Assembly: GCF_000002425.4 (NCBI RefSeq)
Contig: NC_037273.1
Span: 4,586,521-4,650,520, forward strand
Reading direction: 5' to 3'
DNA from: Physcomitrium patens
Lineage: Eukaryota; Streptophyta; Bryopsida; Funariales; Funariaceae
Length of the DNA: 64,000 nt
The position numbers and the translations under genes are program-made. The notes under the pieces are model-generated. The model did not search any database. It saw only the letters and a program-made list of their open reading frames with translations, and had not been told where the DNA came from. Shown piece after piece: positions 1-10,885 of the stretch. Position 1 is the first letter of the stretch, and each line of letters starts with the position of its first letter.

Positions 1-36
1 GTTAAGTCATATCAGGAGGAGAACCAGGGTAGAAGT

Positions 37-50
37 TAGGAGTGGGGCTC
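37..50 (+). promoter_or_regulatory. Internal polypurine-tract-like motif of element E1
   Basis: A purine-rich stretch, TTAGGAGTGGGGCT, closely resembles the tract that precedes the 3' LTR of this family (1864-1878 here and 54032-54046 in E5). It lies about 1.8 kb upstream of the LTR, before the extra ORF. A matching motif followed by the same CTCTTG occurs at the equivalent place in E5 (about 53717-53738). A role as an internal plus-strand priming site is inference from sequence and position. Confidence 0.4.
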
Positions 51-131
51 TTGGCTGGCATTGTTTACATTGTAATTTCTTGATTCACGTTGCTAAGCAC
101 AGGTTTTAGAGGATTATCGTGAGTAACGAAG

Positions 132-1826
132 ATGGTGATTGAGCGTAAGAAGAGGACAGCTACAAGAGAGGAGCGACAGCATAATATCAAGACAAAGGAA
201 GCATTGCCACCAATGGAGTGCGTGATAGTGACCAGCATGGAGCTGGTTGCTATGGACATTTTTTGGTCTTAAAGGAGACAGAGAGAGTTTTGCACGGCGC
301 AGATGTATGGGTTTCTGAAGTTTTCGCAAAGGCTACCACCAATAGATATAGCATTGTTAACGGAATATGTGACGAATTATGATCCGGAAGACGGGTCCAG
401 TGTGGTTCATGGGAGAATTATTGGTATAGATGAGGTGACGTTGAACAAGGTTCTATATCTTCCCATGGATGAGCTACCGGTATCGAGAGACTTGGAGTCT
501 GATTTTGTTCCAAGCAAGTACTTCAAGTCGGGAAACAAAGCGTTTGAGAAAAATCAAGGGTAGAAGACAACGGATGTGCTTACGCCAGAGCTGGGAGAAT
601 GGATGCGGTTTGTGCAGAAGCGATTAGGGCTGAACCGACATTCAACATATATGGCAAGGAGGTTATTATTTTCAGCAATTGCGACGCTGGAGGGGATGGT
701 CTTCAACTGGGCAGCGTATGTTGCGACCAGAATCCATGCAGAATTGGATGTGAAAAGAAGAACAGGGAAGGTTACCACGATGTTATGCTCCAACTACGTG
801 TGTAAAGCAATTAGATATCAACTGAAGCAACCTTCAATGGTGGAGAGACTAGACGCTGTAGCAACAGAGACAAGAGTAGAGTCAACGCCATTGCTATCAA
901 AACAAGTCAAGGAAGCGGCGATAGCAGAGTGCAGCCAAGCTAGAAATTACGAACAGACCAATGTCAGCTCGTCATCTAGAGAATTGGGTCGTCCTAGTAC
1001 CAATATGGCCGTCACTCCACCAGTACTGGTAGAGTATTATCAACGGGTGGATTTATCGGGAGCTGGCCAGCAGGCAAGAGAACTCAAAGAGTTAATCTCG
1101 GCACAAATTACTCAATTACAGATGGCCGTTGAAAAAATGGGCAATGAATTCAGCCTTAGACAGGTACTGGAGGAGAAGGACAAGATCATTGAGGATCAGA
1201 AGAAGAAGATTGGAGATTTACAATGTGCTTCAGTAATGGACGCTCTCAAATATTCAAGATTAGAGCACCAATTCAAGGAGACCCAAGCGGAATGGGCCAA
1301 GGAGAACAAGTTGGCAAAGAGTCTGATGGAGCTTACCAAGCAGGAGTGTATGGAGTTGCGGAACCAATACCAAGAGGACAAGAATAAGGTGGCGGAATTG
1401 GAAGCCAAGAGATCCAAATTGGAGGACGATTTTTGGAGACAATCGGAAAGCTCAAAGATGGAGAACGAGCAATTGAAGAAAAGGATTGCCGAATTGGAGG
1501 CAGAAATGATTACAGTTACCACGCAGCAAGGAGAGGTCAATCCAGCAAGTACATCTTTATGGGAATTAGAGAAACAGGTGCATGCCCTGGAGGAGCAGCT
1601 GAAAGAGCGAGACACCCAAATTGCGCTTTTGGAGTCTGAGGTTCGGGAATTGGGAGCACTTAACGAGGACTTGACAGCTTTATTGAATGCAGAGCAGGTG
1701 AGAGAGGGAGTTGGAAAAGAAGCTCAAGAAGTCGAAACCAATCTCACTTATGGAAATGATGAAATGGACCAAGGCGGACCAGAGGTTCAGACATTGGAGG
1801 AAGCCAATGATGTGGTGATATTGTAA
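132..1826 (+). pseudogene. Extra (additional) ORF of a Tat/Athila-like retrotransposon, with C-terminal coiled coil
   Basis: One reading frame runs from an ATG at 132 to the TAA ending at 1826, about 560 codons, broken only by TAA at 270-272 and TAG at 561-563. The middle part (about 390-900) has the layout of the putative plant transposon protein domain found in extra ORFs of Tat/Ogre and Athila elements: WMRFVQKRLGL, then H-S-T-Y-MARRLLFSAI, a short hydrophobic stretch, and TTMLCSNYV. From about 1080 to 1710 it is a long coiled coil rich in E, K, L and Q heptads. It is in sense, lies just upstream of the polypurine tract and LTR, and is visibly less AT-rich than its surroundings. The pol that should precede it is outside the window. 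The family match is from memory of the pattern; the function is unknown, perhaps Gag-like or structural. Confidence 0.6.
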
Positions 1827-1863
1827 AATGTAGTACGAGGTGGTTTGCGAGGACGCTGCACAG

Positions 1864-1878
1864 TAAGAAGTGGGGCTA
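1864..1878 (+). promoter_or_regulatory. Polypurine tract of E1
   Basis: TAAGAAGTGGGGCTA ends exactly where the 3' LTR begins (TGTAGAATG). The same arrangement, AATTAGGAGTGGAACTA before TGTAGAATA, is seen in E5. It would prime plus-strand DNA synthesis. Confidence 0.7.
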
Positions 1879-2598
1879 TGTAGAATGTATAAATGACTTT
1901 TTTGGTTCGTTATCGGTTAAATAGTAGTAATGTTGGAATTTAGATAAATGATTAGTTCGATTAGTTGTTAATAGTAGGAAGTTAGGAACATATGCGATTA
2001 AGAAGCCAAAGTTTCACAACCTGTGGAATGTGCTGAATGACGATTCATATTTTGGTAGGATAAAGAGGTTGAGGAAGAAAGAATGGAGGCCAGACTGTGA
2101 TAGTCGTGAGCCAGGGTAAAGCTTGGAGCTACCCTTTTGTTTTCTTTGCTTTTGTATTTTTCTTTAATATAGGATTTAAGAAAAAGATTGCTAAAACTGT
2201 GATTGAGATATTGAAAATTATGAATTCGAATTAATTAATTTGGAGAAAGAAAGTGTGATTGTGATAATAGAGATTATTGCATTGTGTTAGTAGCACTGGA
2301 AGATTGAGTAAAAGTAAAGGAATTGAGAATTGAAGTACTGTGGAAAGAGATTAAGCATCCTGTAGATGTCAGGAATGTCAGTGATATTTAGTAGCTGCAG
2401 GGCAGTGAACGATTGTAGAGATTGTCAAGGGATTGAATTGAGATGAGGAAGAGAACTTTGGAAGTTTTAGATAATTAATATATAATCAATTGTGACATAA
2501 CATATCCAATTCATACAATGAGTCTTTCCCCGAGATCGAACCCACATATACTGATCAAATATCTTGGTGTTTTGAGTCCGAGTCAAACAACGATTACA
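1879..2598 (+). repeat. 3' LTR of Tat/Athila-like element E1
   Basis: The LTR starts TGTAGAATG next to the polypurine tract and ends near ATTACA, where sequence of the minus-strand element E2 (RNase H, read on the other strand) resumes. It aligns in patches with both LTRs of E5, for example TTGGTAGGATAAAGAGGTTGAG, the GCCAGACTGTGA motif, and the end region from CAATTGTGA through CCAATTCATA to CGAACCCA. It has one copy of the 28-bp motif that is amplified in E5. The likely target duplication to the right is GTATA (2599-2603); the left copy is outside the window. The exact right end is uncertain by about 10 bases. Confidence 0.7.
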
Positions 2599-3760
2599 GT
2601 ATATCATACCCAACGCTTTGCGTTCAGTAGTAGTATAATTGTGTTTGGTAGCTATCAATTGTCGACTAGTATAATAGATAGGATGATCCAAATCTTGGTC
2701 ATCCTTCTGATTTAACACCGATCCAATAGCCACATTGGATGCATCAACATATACATAGAAATGCTCCATCCAATGAGGTGCCACCAATATTACTGTAGAG
2801 ATCAATTTTGACTTTAATGCCTCAAAGGCCATGGTACATTCCATGGTCCAAAGGAAACTAGTCCCATCTAACAGAGGTTTTTTTTAGTAAATTCGTTAAA
2901 GGTTGACAAATAACTACAAACAAATGAATAAAGCGGCGATAATAACTGACATGGCCAATAAATCCTCGAATACCGAAGATCGTCTCTAGTTTGGACAAGT
3001 TCATTATATGTTGTACTTTGTTAGGATCTATAGCAATACCACGGCTAGAGACAATATGTTTCAATAATTTTCTAGACAAAATATAAAATTGACACTTCTT
3101 TGAGTTCAATGATATTCCAAACTTAGCGCACTGAGCCAAATATTTACCTAGACAATTAAGATGATCTTGTTTTGTACTAAATGCACAAAAGTCATCTAAA
3201 AAGATGTCCATAAACATCTGGAGATAGTCTTGGAAGGCTTGAGTCATCACTCTCTGAAACATGGCTGGGGCGTTGTATAACCCAGAAGGGATCACACGAT
3301 AAGCAAATGTGGCTCAATCTGTAGTAAAGGTTGTCTTGAGCTGATCTTCTGGTGCAATTTGAACTTGATTATACATGAAAAATCCATCGAAGAACAAATA
3401 ACATTCGTGAGCTACTATGGCATCTAATATACTATCTGTGAAAGGTAATGGGAAGTAATCTTTCTTGGTGGCTGCATTAAGTTTCTAAAAATCTTGACAA
3501 ATTTGGATTTTTTTGTTCTTTTTCGGTACCATTATGATTGAAAAAATCCACTCACTATTCGGTATCGAATAAATAAAACCAACCGCAAGAAGCTTGTGCA
3601 ATTCCTCCTTCACCATGAGAAAATATTGAGGATTAAGGCGATTTTGCCTCTACCATACTGGTTTAGTGTTCCTCTCTAAAATGATACGATGCTCACAGAC
3701 TTCAACGGGGATACCTTTTAGATCATCATAAGTCCAAGCAAAAGCTGATTTTTGATACAA
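2599..3760 (-). pseudogene. E2 reverse transcriptase and start of RNase H (Tat/Athila-like, decayed)
   Basis: Read on the minus strand, the largest open part (3295-2858) contains NAPAMFQRVMTQAFQDYLQ, the catalytic-region motif IFLDDF, KCQFY, and GFIGHVSYYRRF, followed by LTNLLKKTSVRWD, a standard gypsy RT to RNase H progression. An open piece at 2844-2590 gives YVDASNVAIGSVLNQ, DLDHPIYYTSRQL and TTERKALGMIY of RNase H and then stops abruptly at the E1 LTR. Further 5' (3300-3760) the finger and palm region is recognisable but broken by stops and frameshifts. The protein closely parallels E5 at 50955-52170. Confidence 0.75.
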
Positions 3761-3820
3761 GAAAAATTTTGTTCAGTAGGTCAACTCATGTTCCTTAATA
3801 CCTTTGTAGACCTTAATTGT

Positions 3821-4894
3821 CTAAGACTCTGCTGTGGTCCCCAAGTTGATAGTTTGACATATAGATGTAACAACGATGTTTTGTTTCAACTCTTGTGCTA
3901 GTTTAAAATCAGTCAAGAAGTCTAACATGTACGAAGTACTGAATCCTATGTCTAGGGCACTCATATGGTGCACATCACACTTAGTCATCCAACTAATATT
4001 AACTTTAGCAGAGATTTCCGAATCCAACAGGTATATCAAGTACTCCCCCAGACCTCCACATTCGTACACCACTCCAGGGTGTTGGGCTGCTTCCACGGGC
4101 ACCTTTATAATTAGTACTACTACATCATCATTGAAGCTAAGCTTATTGTCCGACGTCAATTTAGATGCTGACAATTGAGACTCCCCATGATAGTGTATTG
4201 GGTACATTTATAACACCATTTTATCTCCGTCTTTGCTAATTGTCAAAGTATTCCAATCCCAATTGTTCTTAGCCTTCGCTTGATAAAGTCAAGGTCGTCC
4301 CAATAAAATTGAATACAATAAAGTTGAATGATGTAATTGAAAGACAATGTAGTCGATTTTATATGTAATATCGATAATTATAGTTTGAACACTCCGTAAA
4401 ATATCCATTGGTTTAACCCGCCTATGATCTACCATCGTTAACACCTATATTGTGGATACTAAGTGTTCCAAATCTAAAGCATCTATTGTATCAGTGTTCA
4501 TTAAATTGACGCTAGAACCACCATCCACTTGAACATTGAAGAGCATAACACCGTCAATTGAAACATCGATGGTTGGTGCACCTAGATCAAGGTTCAAACT
4601 GACTTCACAAACTCCCTTATTACGTTGCCTATGCCATGTCAATGATGAATTCAATATAAAACGGCATTCTGGTGTGACCGCTAGAAGTTGCTTCATAGAA
4701 ATAGAAGGCTGAATAGCATCCAGATCCTTCAAAATATCAAAGGATTCCATATTTAAGGTAATTCTCAATGCCTTCTTTCTTTTCATTGGGTTGAATTTAA
4801 CTCCGAGAGGTAAGATATTCTTCCACCCTAGACTTGAAATTGAAACAATAGCCTGAGCTTCCTTGGAATTTGTACCTTTGAGAGGATCTTTCAA
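3821..4894 (-). pseudogene. E2 protease region
   Basis: On the minus strand, 4894-4445 reads IDVSIDGVMLFNVQVDGGSSVNLMN, written here in pieces: a beta strand, then VDGGSSVNLMN, which carries the aspartic protease active-site Asp followed by Gly-Gly-Ser. The 4207-3821 piece continues the protease to RT spacer. The equivalent site in E5 (50121-50324) has lost the Asp (VHGGSS). Upstream sequence includes a conserved-looking gag to protease linker, SISMKQLLAVTPECR, which has a counterpart in E5. Stops and frameshifts separate the pieces, so no functional protein is expected. Confidence 0.65.
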
Positions 4895-5059
4895 TGGATA
4901 GGACGTTTTTCAAAATTGCATAGAGAATGGAACCTCTCGAAATGAAACCAAAGCCTCTGTAATCGGGACCTCATTAGGTTACCCAATCAAGACAAGTCTC
5001 ATACTAGATAAGAGGCCCGTAACAGGATCTAGATTGGATGTCCCCGTAATTGGGTCAAA

Positions 5060-5650
5060 TTGGCCCTTCACATCAAGCTCAACCAAATATTGAATTTGTC
5101 ATTTTTTCTTTTGTTGATTCCTGATAAGAACGGCTTGGACACATTCCACCGAATTTATCGAAGAATCTTGAGGACCTTGATTTATTTCCTCAATTTTTTC
5201 TTGGCTTTGAATCTGTTGATTCTGATTATTGATATTGAATGGAGCATTACATTGTTGATAAATATGCCCCAACTGCTTGCTTATAATTCCCACACACTGG
5301 TACATAATCGTCACTAGCTCTGGGATTGGGACATTTACTAACATAATGACCAATCTGTCTGCAATAGAAACAACAAAGTGGACTTTTTGCACCCCTATTA
5401 GGCATATTGGATATCTCCACCGGTGTATAATTATTAGGCTTATTCCATGTAGGATTAGAAAATGATTCTGATTATTCCATTGGTACGGAGGGTACTTGGT
5501 TCGATGACAGTAGTGGAGCATATTGCTAATACCTCTGCTACTCCTTACCATAGTTCTGGAGATTTGATGCAGACTGCTAATTAAAATTGGAACTTTGAAA
5601 GTTATTGAATGCTCAAATTTGTCAATTAGATTGATTTCTATTCGATCCAT
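5060..5650 (-). pseudogene. E2 gag, C-terminal part
   Basis: The minus-strand reading IEINLIDKFEHSITFKVPI and following residues match the plus-strand E5 gag at 49006-49450 (IEIDLIDKIKHSITFKVPI). The region covers the Gag C-terminus and the last zinc-knuckle remnants before protease. At 5651 this gag is interrupted by repeat R1; gag sequence resumes at 6903, and the E5 copy shows what an uninterrupted junction looks like (around 48999-49015). Confidence 0.65.
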
Positions 5651-5654
5651 ACGT

Positions 5655-6902
5655 TATCGTACTGTAAAAGCTTATAATATGTAAAAATTAGTTAGAACAT
5701 ATAATATGTTCATAAGTCTTGGTGTATGTTAGAATGGTTAAATAGATTAATTTAAAGAGAGTGGATTTAAGAAACTTTATTTTGAGTTTAACTTTTTAGT
5801 TATTACATTTCAATTTTTTTTTTATAAAACCTAAATATTTAGTATAAAGTCCTTGAGAGGAGATTAGAGCCTAAAGAAGAAAACTTTAACTAATAGAAGG
5901 CTTATTGGGAGGGATGAAAGCAAGGCATGATTGGATGAAGGCAAAGAATGGAAAACTTCATTCCTATTGGTCGAAGGCCATGTCCAATAGGCTTCAAGGA
6001 GGCTGCCCGAAGCCTTATTAGAAATTAGGGTTTTTTTTTCGAAGTCATTTGAGCTTTGGAGGCTAGAGTAAATAAGTTCAGGGTTTTGGGTATAATTTGG
6101 GTGAAAAGTTTGTGTGATTTCAAGTTTTTGTGAAGGAAATATAGGTGTTCAAAGTTAAGGTGTCAAATTTGTATCTATTGTCACTCTTTGAAGCATAACA
6201 TATGGGTACAGAAAGCAATGAAAGATCGGCAACTGGAACTAGAGAGGAAACTTTCTTGGCTATACTTTACATATATTTTTTGACAAATTTCAAGTCTAGA
6301 TGAAGGAGTTATAGACATTTGAAGACAGCACATGTAATTCAAAGGCAGTAAGTGAGTCATTTTGTTGATAGTAATGGTTGGAGCCATATCTTAAGTTTTT
6401 GGACGAATTTTTGGCTCAAAATTTCTATAAATGTGAGTTATTAAGTTAAGAAGCTATAGAGCAAAGTTTCATGATATTTGAGTACTTATTTTGTGAGATA
6501 TGAAGAAATTAGCACATGGGTGTATGTAAGCTAGGGTTTAAAGGTACTGTTAGGATTTTGTTAGGGTTTTGTTAGGATTTTGACAATATCTCAAGATTCG
6601 TAACGAATTTGTAGTTGATTTTTTTTTGTGGAAGTTTTTGAAAGTATATTAATACTTCATGTAAAATTTAGGGTTGTTTGGAGGGTCCGATCGTGAAATA
6701 TGAGCTGTTGAAATTCAAGAAACATCTCTCATAAGGATATGTAAGGTTTTAAGATCTTTATCATACATTTGGATGTTTTATTAGTACTTGGGCTTGTGTT
6801 TTGATGTAATTGCCCAAAAAATTATATCTTAGGCTTGATTGAGTATTTAGTGGCAATGAGAAGCCCAGCGCTTTCTTGAGGCAAACTCTGTCTATCCCAA
6901 CA
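5655..6902 (+). repeat. Repeat R1 (about 1.25-kb LTR-like dispersed repeat)
   Basis: This is a 1248-bp insertion in E2 gag, flanked by ACGT on both sides (5651-5654 and 6903-6906). Related copies are R2 (9220-10424), R3 (35187-36441) and truncated R4 (42688-43310). It ends in CCCAACA; the first bases are TATCGTACTG where R3 (reverse) has TGTTATACTA. A recurring internal block is CAATAGGCTTCAAGGAGGCT. No coding capacity was recognised. The TG...CA ends suggest a solo LTR or a small non-autonomous LTR element; the parent element is unknown. Confidence 0.65.
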
Positions 6903-8025
6903 ACGTATTTCTGATTTGAACTTGATTTATATCCCACTGAGTTGGTAGGATCATGATTTGATTACTGAATTGTTGTTGCCTTTGCCCATTCCAACAATTA
7001 ACTGTTAAGTACTTTCCTCCACAAAATGTACATTGACCCATCATTTCTAAGGGTGAAGGGTATTCTGTTACCAAATGACCATGGCCCTTACAATTATTGT
7101 ACCATATATTGGTCCTAATATTGGTAGGCTTGTGCCTTTTCTCCTTATCTTTGGCCATTTTAACGTCTATTTCCTCTATTTTCTTTGTCAAGTTCAATAA
7201 CAAGGCTTCATTGGAATTTTTTAGAGTTGATATTATTGATAACTCTGTCGCTTGTTGTTGATATAGAAAATATGGAGCATATACTGTTGTCACGTTTGAT
7301 GGTATAGCTTGCAATGAGGTGACATTAATTTGCTCCTAAATATTAGGACTGAAATTGGCCACTATTTCTAACATCCGTGGATAACTACCCACTGATCCAT
7401 TCCAAGTCAGATTTTGATAGCTGCCTTGAACTAGAATCATCGTAGCACCCATAGTTAAAAATTGATCATAATGGCACTCCTCCCAAACCTTGGCTCTATT
7501 AAGAGATGCAATTACCGTATTTGGTTGAGCTTCTTTTACAAATATTTTTAATTCAGGTGGGTACAATCCGTTGATTAATATGGACAATACAAAAGCCTCT
7601 GGCATTTAGTCATTTGGCCACTTGCGGAATATATCTGCCACACGACCATAATATGATTCTATTACCTCTCCTGGACTCATTTTGCTAGTCATTAATCTTT
7701 CTCTAAGTTGATCCTCAAAACCAATTAGGTGAAAATGGATTAAAAATACATTCTTTAATGCTTCCCAATTAGAAAATTAATCCACTGGTTGATGGTTGTA
7801 CCATTCAAATGCCGTGTCCTTCAAGGTTGCTGGTAACTTTTGTAACCAAATATCTTTAGTTCTTCTATTATTGGCTATACATGCTATCAAAAACTGAGAC
7901 AAATGTTGATCGAGATTCGCACCCAAAAAATCCCTAAAAGTAGGTAATGGAGCCATGCTTGTTGTGCGATCACTCACGTCACCTATTAGTACTGGTATTT
8001 GAATCGTTGGACTACCTGTTGCCAT
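6903..8025 (-). pseudogene. E2 gag, N-terminal and central part
   Basis: Minus-strand pieces 8025-7777, 7605-7336 and 7314-6892 read as a gypsy Gag. The first begins MATGSPTIQIPVLIG and includes PTFRDFLGANLDQHLSQFL and LPATLKDTAFEWYN, a capsid-like core; later come ILINGLYPPELKIFV, AKVWEECHYDQFLTMGA, LNLTKKIEEIDVKMAKDK and a zinc-knuckle-like CTFCGGKYLTVNC. E5 at about 47970-48960 has the same order. The last codons before R1 (PTQWDINQVQIRNT) align with the E5 segment just before its Gag C-terminal part, so R1 interrupts one gag. Confidence 0.7.
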
Positions 8026-8452
8026 TGAAGAAAATAATGTTCCACTTAAAATTTGTCAAAATAATTGGTGCCTTCTCCAATTGATTGTTCTCCAACTTAA
8101 GTTTCTTTAATTTACTATTATTGTTCCTTACTAAGTTATTCAGTTGAATTAGGGATAAAAATGAAAGATTTTGAAATATATTGAATTGGCTCTTATTGAC
8201 CAATAATTTATGCCACTCTACGGAACCAATTTTGACGGAATTGGAAGCTTCTGTTATTAAAAACATATCCAATTGAGTATCCAATTCTTCTATGATTTTC
8301 TTACTTATAGTTAACGGCCTCAAGGGAAACATTGGTCTATTGACCAAATTTTCTACGAGTGCTTTTGGCAATTTTTCTAACAATATATACTTCTGAAATA
8401 TTTGATGTCGATCAGCTTGTGGGTATATTTGGATATATCGACACACATGCAA
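8012..8452 (-). CDS. Unrecognised ORF 5' of E2 gag
   Basis: A 146-codon minus-strand ORF begins MHVCRYIQIYPQADRHQIF and overlaps the start of gag by 14 bases in another frame. It has no stops despite the decay around it. Upstream on the same strand (about 8460-8570) there is a short K/R/E-rich coiled-coil-like stretch. E5 has no obvious counterpart; it has a short MSDNHEGEDYQRI leader ORF (47730-47837) instead. It may be an E2-specific leader ORF, part of a different inserted element, or chance. Function unknown. Confidence 0.3.
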   Translation of the reverse strand: MHVCRYIQIYPQADRHQIFQKYILLEKLPKALVENLVNRPMFPLRPLTISKKIIEELDTQLDMFLITEASNSVKIGSVEWHKLLVNKSQFNIFQNLSFLSLIQLNNLVRNNNSKLKKLKLENNQLEKAPIILTNFKWNIIFFNGNR

Positions 8453-8640
8453 CCATGGTTTAATTCAACTTTTTCAATGATTCTTTTTTAACTTTCGCTC
8501 TTGCTTGTTATGCAACAAATTTCTTTCTTGCAATCTCTCTATTCTTTCTTTCGACTGCCGTATTTTCTTTACTGTTAAGTTCTCATTCTTAATAACCATA
8601 CTCTTTTATTATATTCTACTGAACTTTATTATTTTCTTCC
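8453..8640. other. Boundary region between E2 and C1
   Basis: Homology changes here from the E2 leader to 3' untranslated sequence of a chromovirus, which is recognisable from about 8640 (GTGATACCAAAC, also at about 36922-36933 in C3). I could not find the E2 5' LTR or the C1 3' LTR, so the join is a truncation, a deletion or an unrecognised nested insertion. Confidence 0.4.
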
Positions 8641-9219
8641 CAGGCCGTGATACCAAACTTATTATATCTTGACATCTATTTAAGGAAAAAAATAATATAT
8701 TTGAAGGTCTTCATCTCTATTATGTCGACTTGAAGGCTGCAATAATTGCAATGTCTTATCTAATAAATTAGCACATAATGGCTCTTGAATTGAATCCACT
8801 AGCTATTGATTTTCTATCTCCTTAATGCCATAATTATATAAAATCTACAAATAAAGATAGAAAGTAGAATACAATCATTTTTGAATTTTGTTTCTTTTAA
8901 AGCAAAAGTTTGTTATCCTTTATCTTGATTTTAATGGATGTCATTGATAAAAAGCCTCCACTATCTTTGTTGCATTTTCAAGATTCATTCCTAACTTCCA
9001 TGTGCATTCATTAATGTCATATCAATGCCAATGGACAAAATATTCCAATTTATTTTAGCACCACCTTCAATCTAGAACTTCTTTTACTTCAAACTCTTCA
9101 TTATTATCCAATTCTATAAAAAGATGTGGAACTTGACTTCTTTTTGATATATTCATAGTCTTGTATGGTTTAAAAAGAGACACATAGAATATAAAATGGA
9201 TTTTCATTGACTCTGGCAT
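8641..9219 (-). pseudogene. C1 chromovirus 3' region with chromodomain remnant
   Basis: This minus-strand segment aligns with 36922-37490 of C3: 3' untranslated sequence, then the chromodomain region read from about 9210 down to 8950 (FELPY-like linker, HWH-Y motif remnants, EAFHQ-like end). It is much more AT-rich and full of stops. Repeat R2 interrupts it at 9220. It is the 3' end of the pol of an old element that continues at 10425. Confidence 0.55.
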
Positions 9220-10424
9220 TGGAGTAGAGAGAATTTGCCTTAAGAAAATGTTGGGCTTTTGGCTATTATTAATTGCTTAATTAAGCCTCAAGATTAAAAA
9301 CAAAATATTAATTTTATATATAAAATTATCCCTATAGGAGAAATTACATCAATATATAAGGCCTAAGTACCAAAGATCACAAAAAATGTGATAAAAATAT
9401 TATAAAACCTTATAAATCCTTTAAGTGAATTTTTCCAAATTTCAACAGCTCATATCTCATGATCAGACTGTCTAAACAAATCCAAATTTTATATGAAGTA
9501 TTGATATATTTTTAATAACTATTACAATAAATTTCAATTATAAATTCACTATGGATCTTGAGATATTGCCAAAATCCTAGTAGTAGCTTCAAATCCTTGC
9601 TTACATATATATGTGTACAAATTTCTTCATATCTCACAAACTAAATACTTAAGTACCATAAAATTTTGAACCAAAAATTCATCCAAAAACTCGAGATATG
9701 GCTCCAACCATTACTATCAATAAAACAACTCACTTATTGCCTTTGAATTACTTGTACTATCTTCAATGCTCTATAATTTCTTCATAAAAACTCCAAAGAT
9801 AGAAATTCTTTCACAAAAGATATAGATCTTAAAATCATTCTTATGATTGCACCTTTCAATCTCCAAAATTTATCATGAAACTTCTCGTACCCTCAAAATA
9901 GCAACAATATGTCTTAAAAAGACACCTTAACTTCAAACGGCTATAACTTCATCACCTTCATTCCAAATCCTCTAAAATTAGTGTAAAAATTGTAGCTTAA
10001 ATCTTAAATCTTACAATCCTTTCTTTTGATTCTCAAATGATTCTTTTGAAGTTGCCAAAATTTTTATTATGGTCATAGATATCTTATTGAATGCCTATTA
10101 GGCATCGCCTTTGATCAATAGAAATAAAGATCTTTATGTTTTGCTTTCATCCATCCATACTTTGCTTTCATTCTTCCAAATAAGTTTTTTAGAGGTTTGA
10201 ATCTTCATTTTTAAGCTCCAATATTTTCTTTAAATTTTATACTAAATACCTAAATTCTACATAATTTAAATACTATAATCAATATAAGTAAACTTTAAAA
10301 TAATTTTTCTTACATCAATTCTTTTTAAATTAACCTACTAACCATTTTAATACATATCAATACTTATAAATATATTATATATTTTAGTTTATTTTTATAT
10401 ACTATAAATAATTATAAGATGACA
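9220..10424 (-). repeat. Repeat R2
   Basis: A 1205-bp copy of the R family in minus orientation, starting TGGAGTAGAGAGAATTTGCC and ending GATGACA. It interrupts chromovirus C1 at a point where C3 is continuous (about 37480). Flanks are GCAT and TCAT, a weak match for a target duplication. Shared blocks with R1 and R3 include CAACAGCTCATAT and CTCCAACCATTACTATCAAT. No coding potential seen. Confidence 0.6.
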
Positions 10425-10885
10425 TCATAGATGTAATTGATAAGAAATTGGATTGATTTATCCACAAATAGGAAAAGGTCTAAGCTTGCAGTAGTCCAAC
10501 TTGTCACTAGGACAAATAGTCTTCATATTATCACAAAGTAACTATACTTTGTCACCTACATTGAATTATGGTTGTTTTTTTTGATAAGCATACAATTTGA
10601 TCTTATGTTGATCTTGAACTTTCTTTAATTGCACTTTTATTATTGGATGTAGCTTTGATAAAAAAATTGCCAAATCTTTTGCTATAGGATTATCAACTTT
10701 TTAAAAGTTAAAAGTATCAAGTTATGGATGATAACCATAATTGATAAAAAAAGATATTTATTGCATAAAAAAATGTATTATATTATTATAAGCAAATTTT
10801 ACCAATGACAAGAGGTTTTTTTAATTTTCTTTTTGATAATTAATGGTACACCTTAAGTATTGTTTCAAAACTTGATATATTCTAT
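10425..10885 (-). pseudogene. C1 integrase C-terminal part
   Basis: The minus strand aligns with C3 at about 37490-37930: the integrase C-terminal region between core and chromodomain, heavily degraded. TTGTCACTAGGACAAATAGTC corresponds to the stretch around 37556-37580. It is cut at about 10886 by R'1 and resumes at 12211. Confidence 0.5.

Noticed and set aside
1196..1615. 139-codon minus-strand ORF rich in Ser, Leu and Phe
   Set aside because: Antisense of the coiled coil in the extra ORF of E1; its composition is what reversed E/K/L heptads give.
5860..6000. Possible small RNA gene or MITE hairpin in the R repeats (inverted GCCTTATT / AATAGGC words)
   Set aside because: The inverted words are short and spaced irregularly; I see no convincing hairpin and no A/B box pair.
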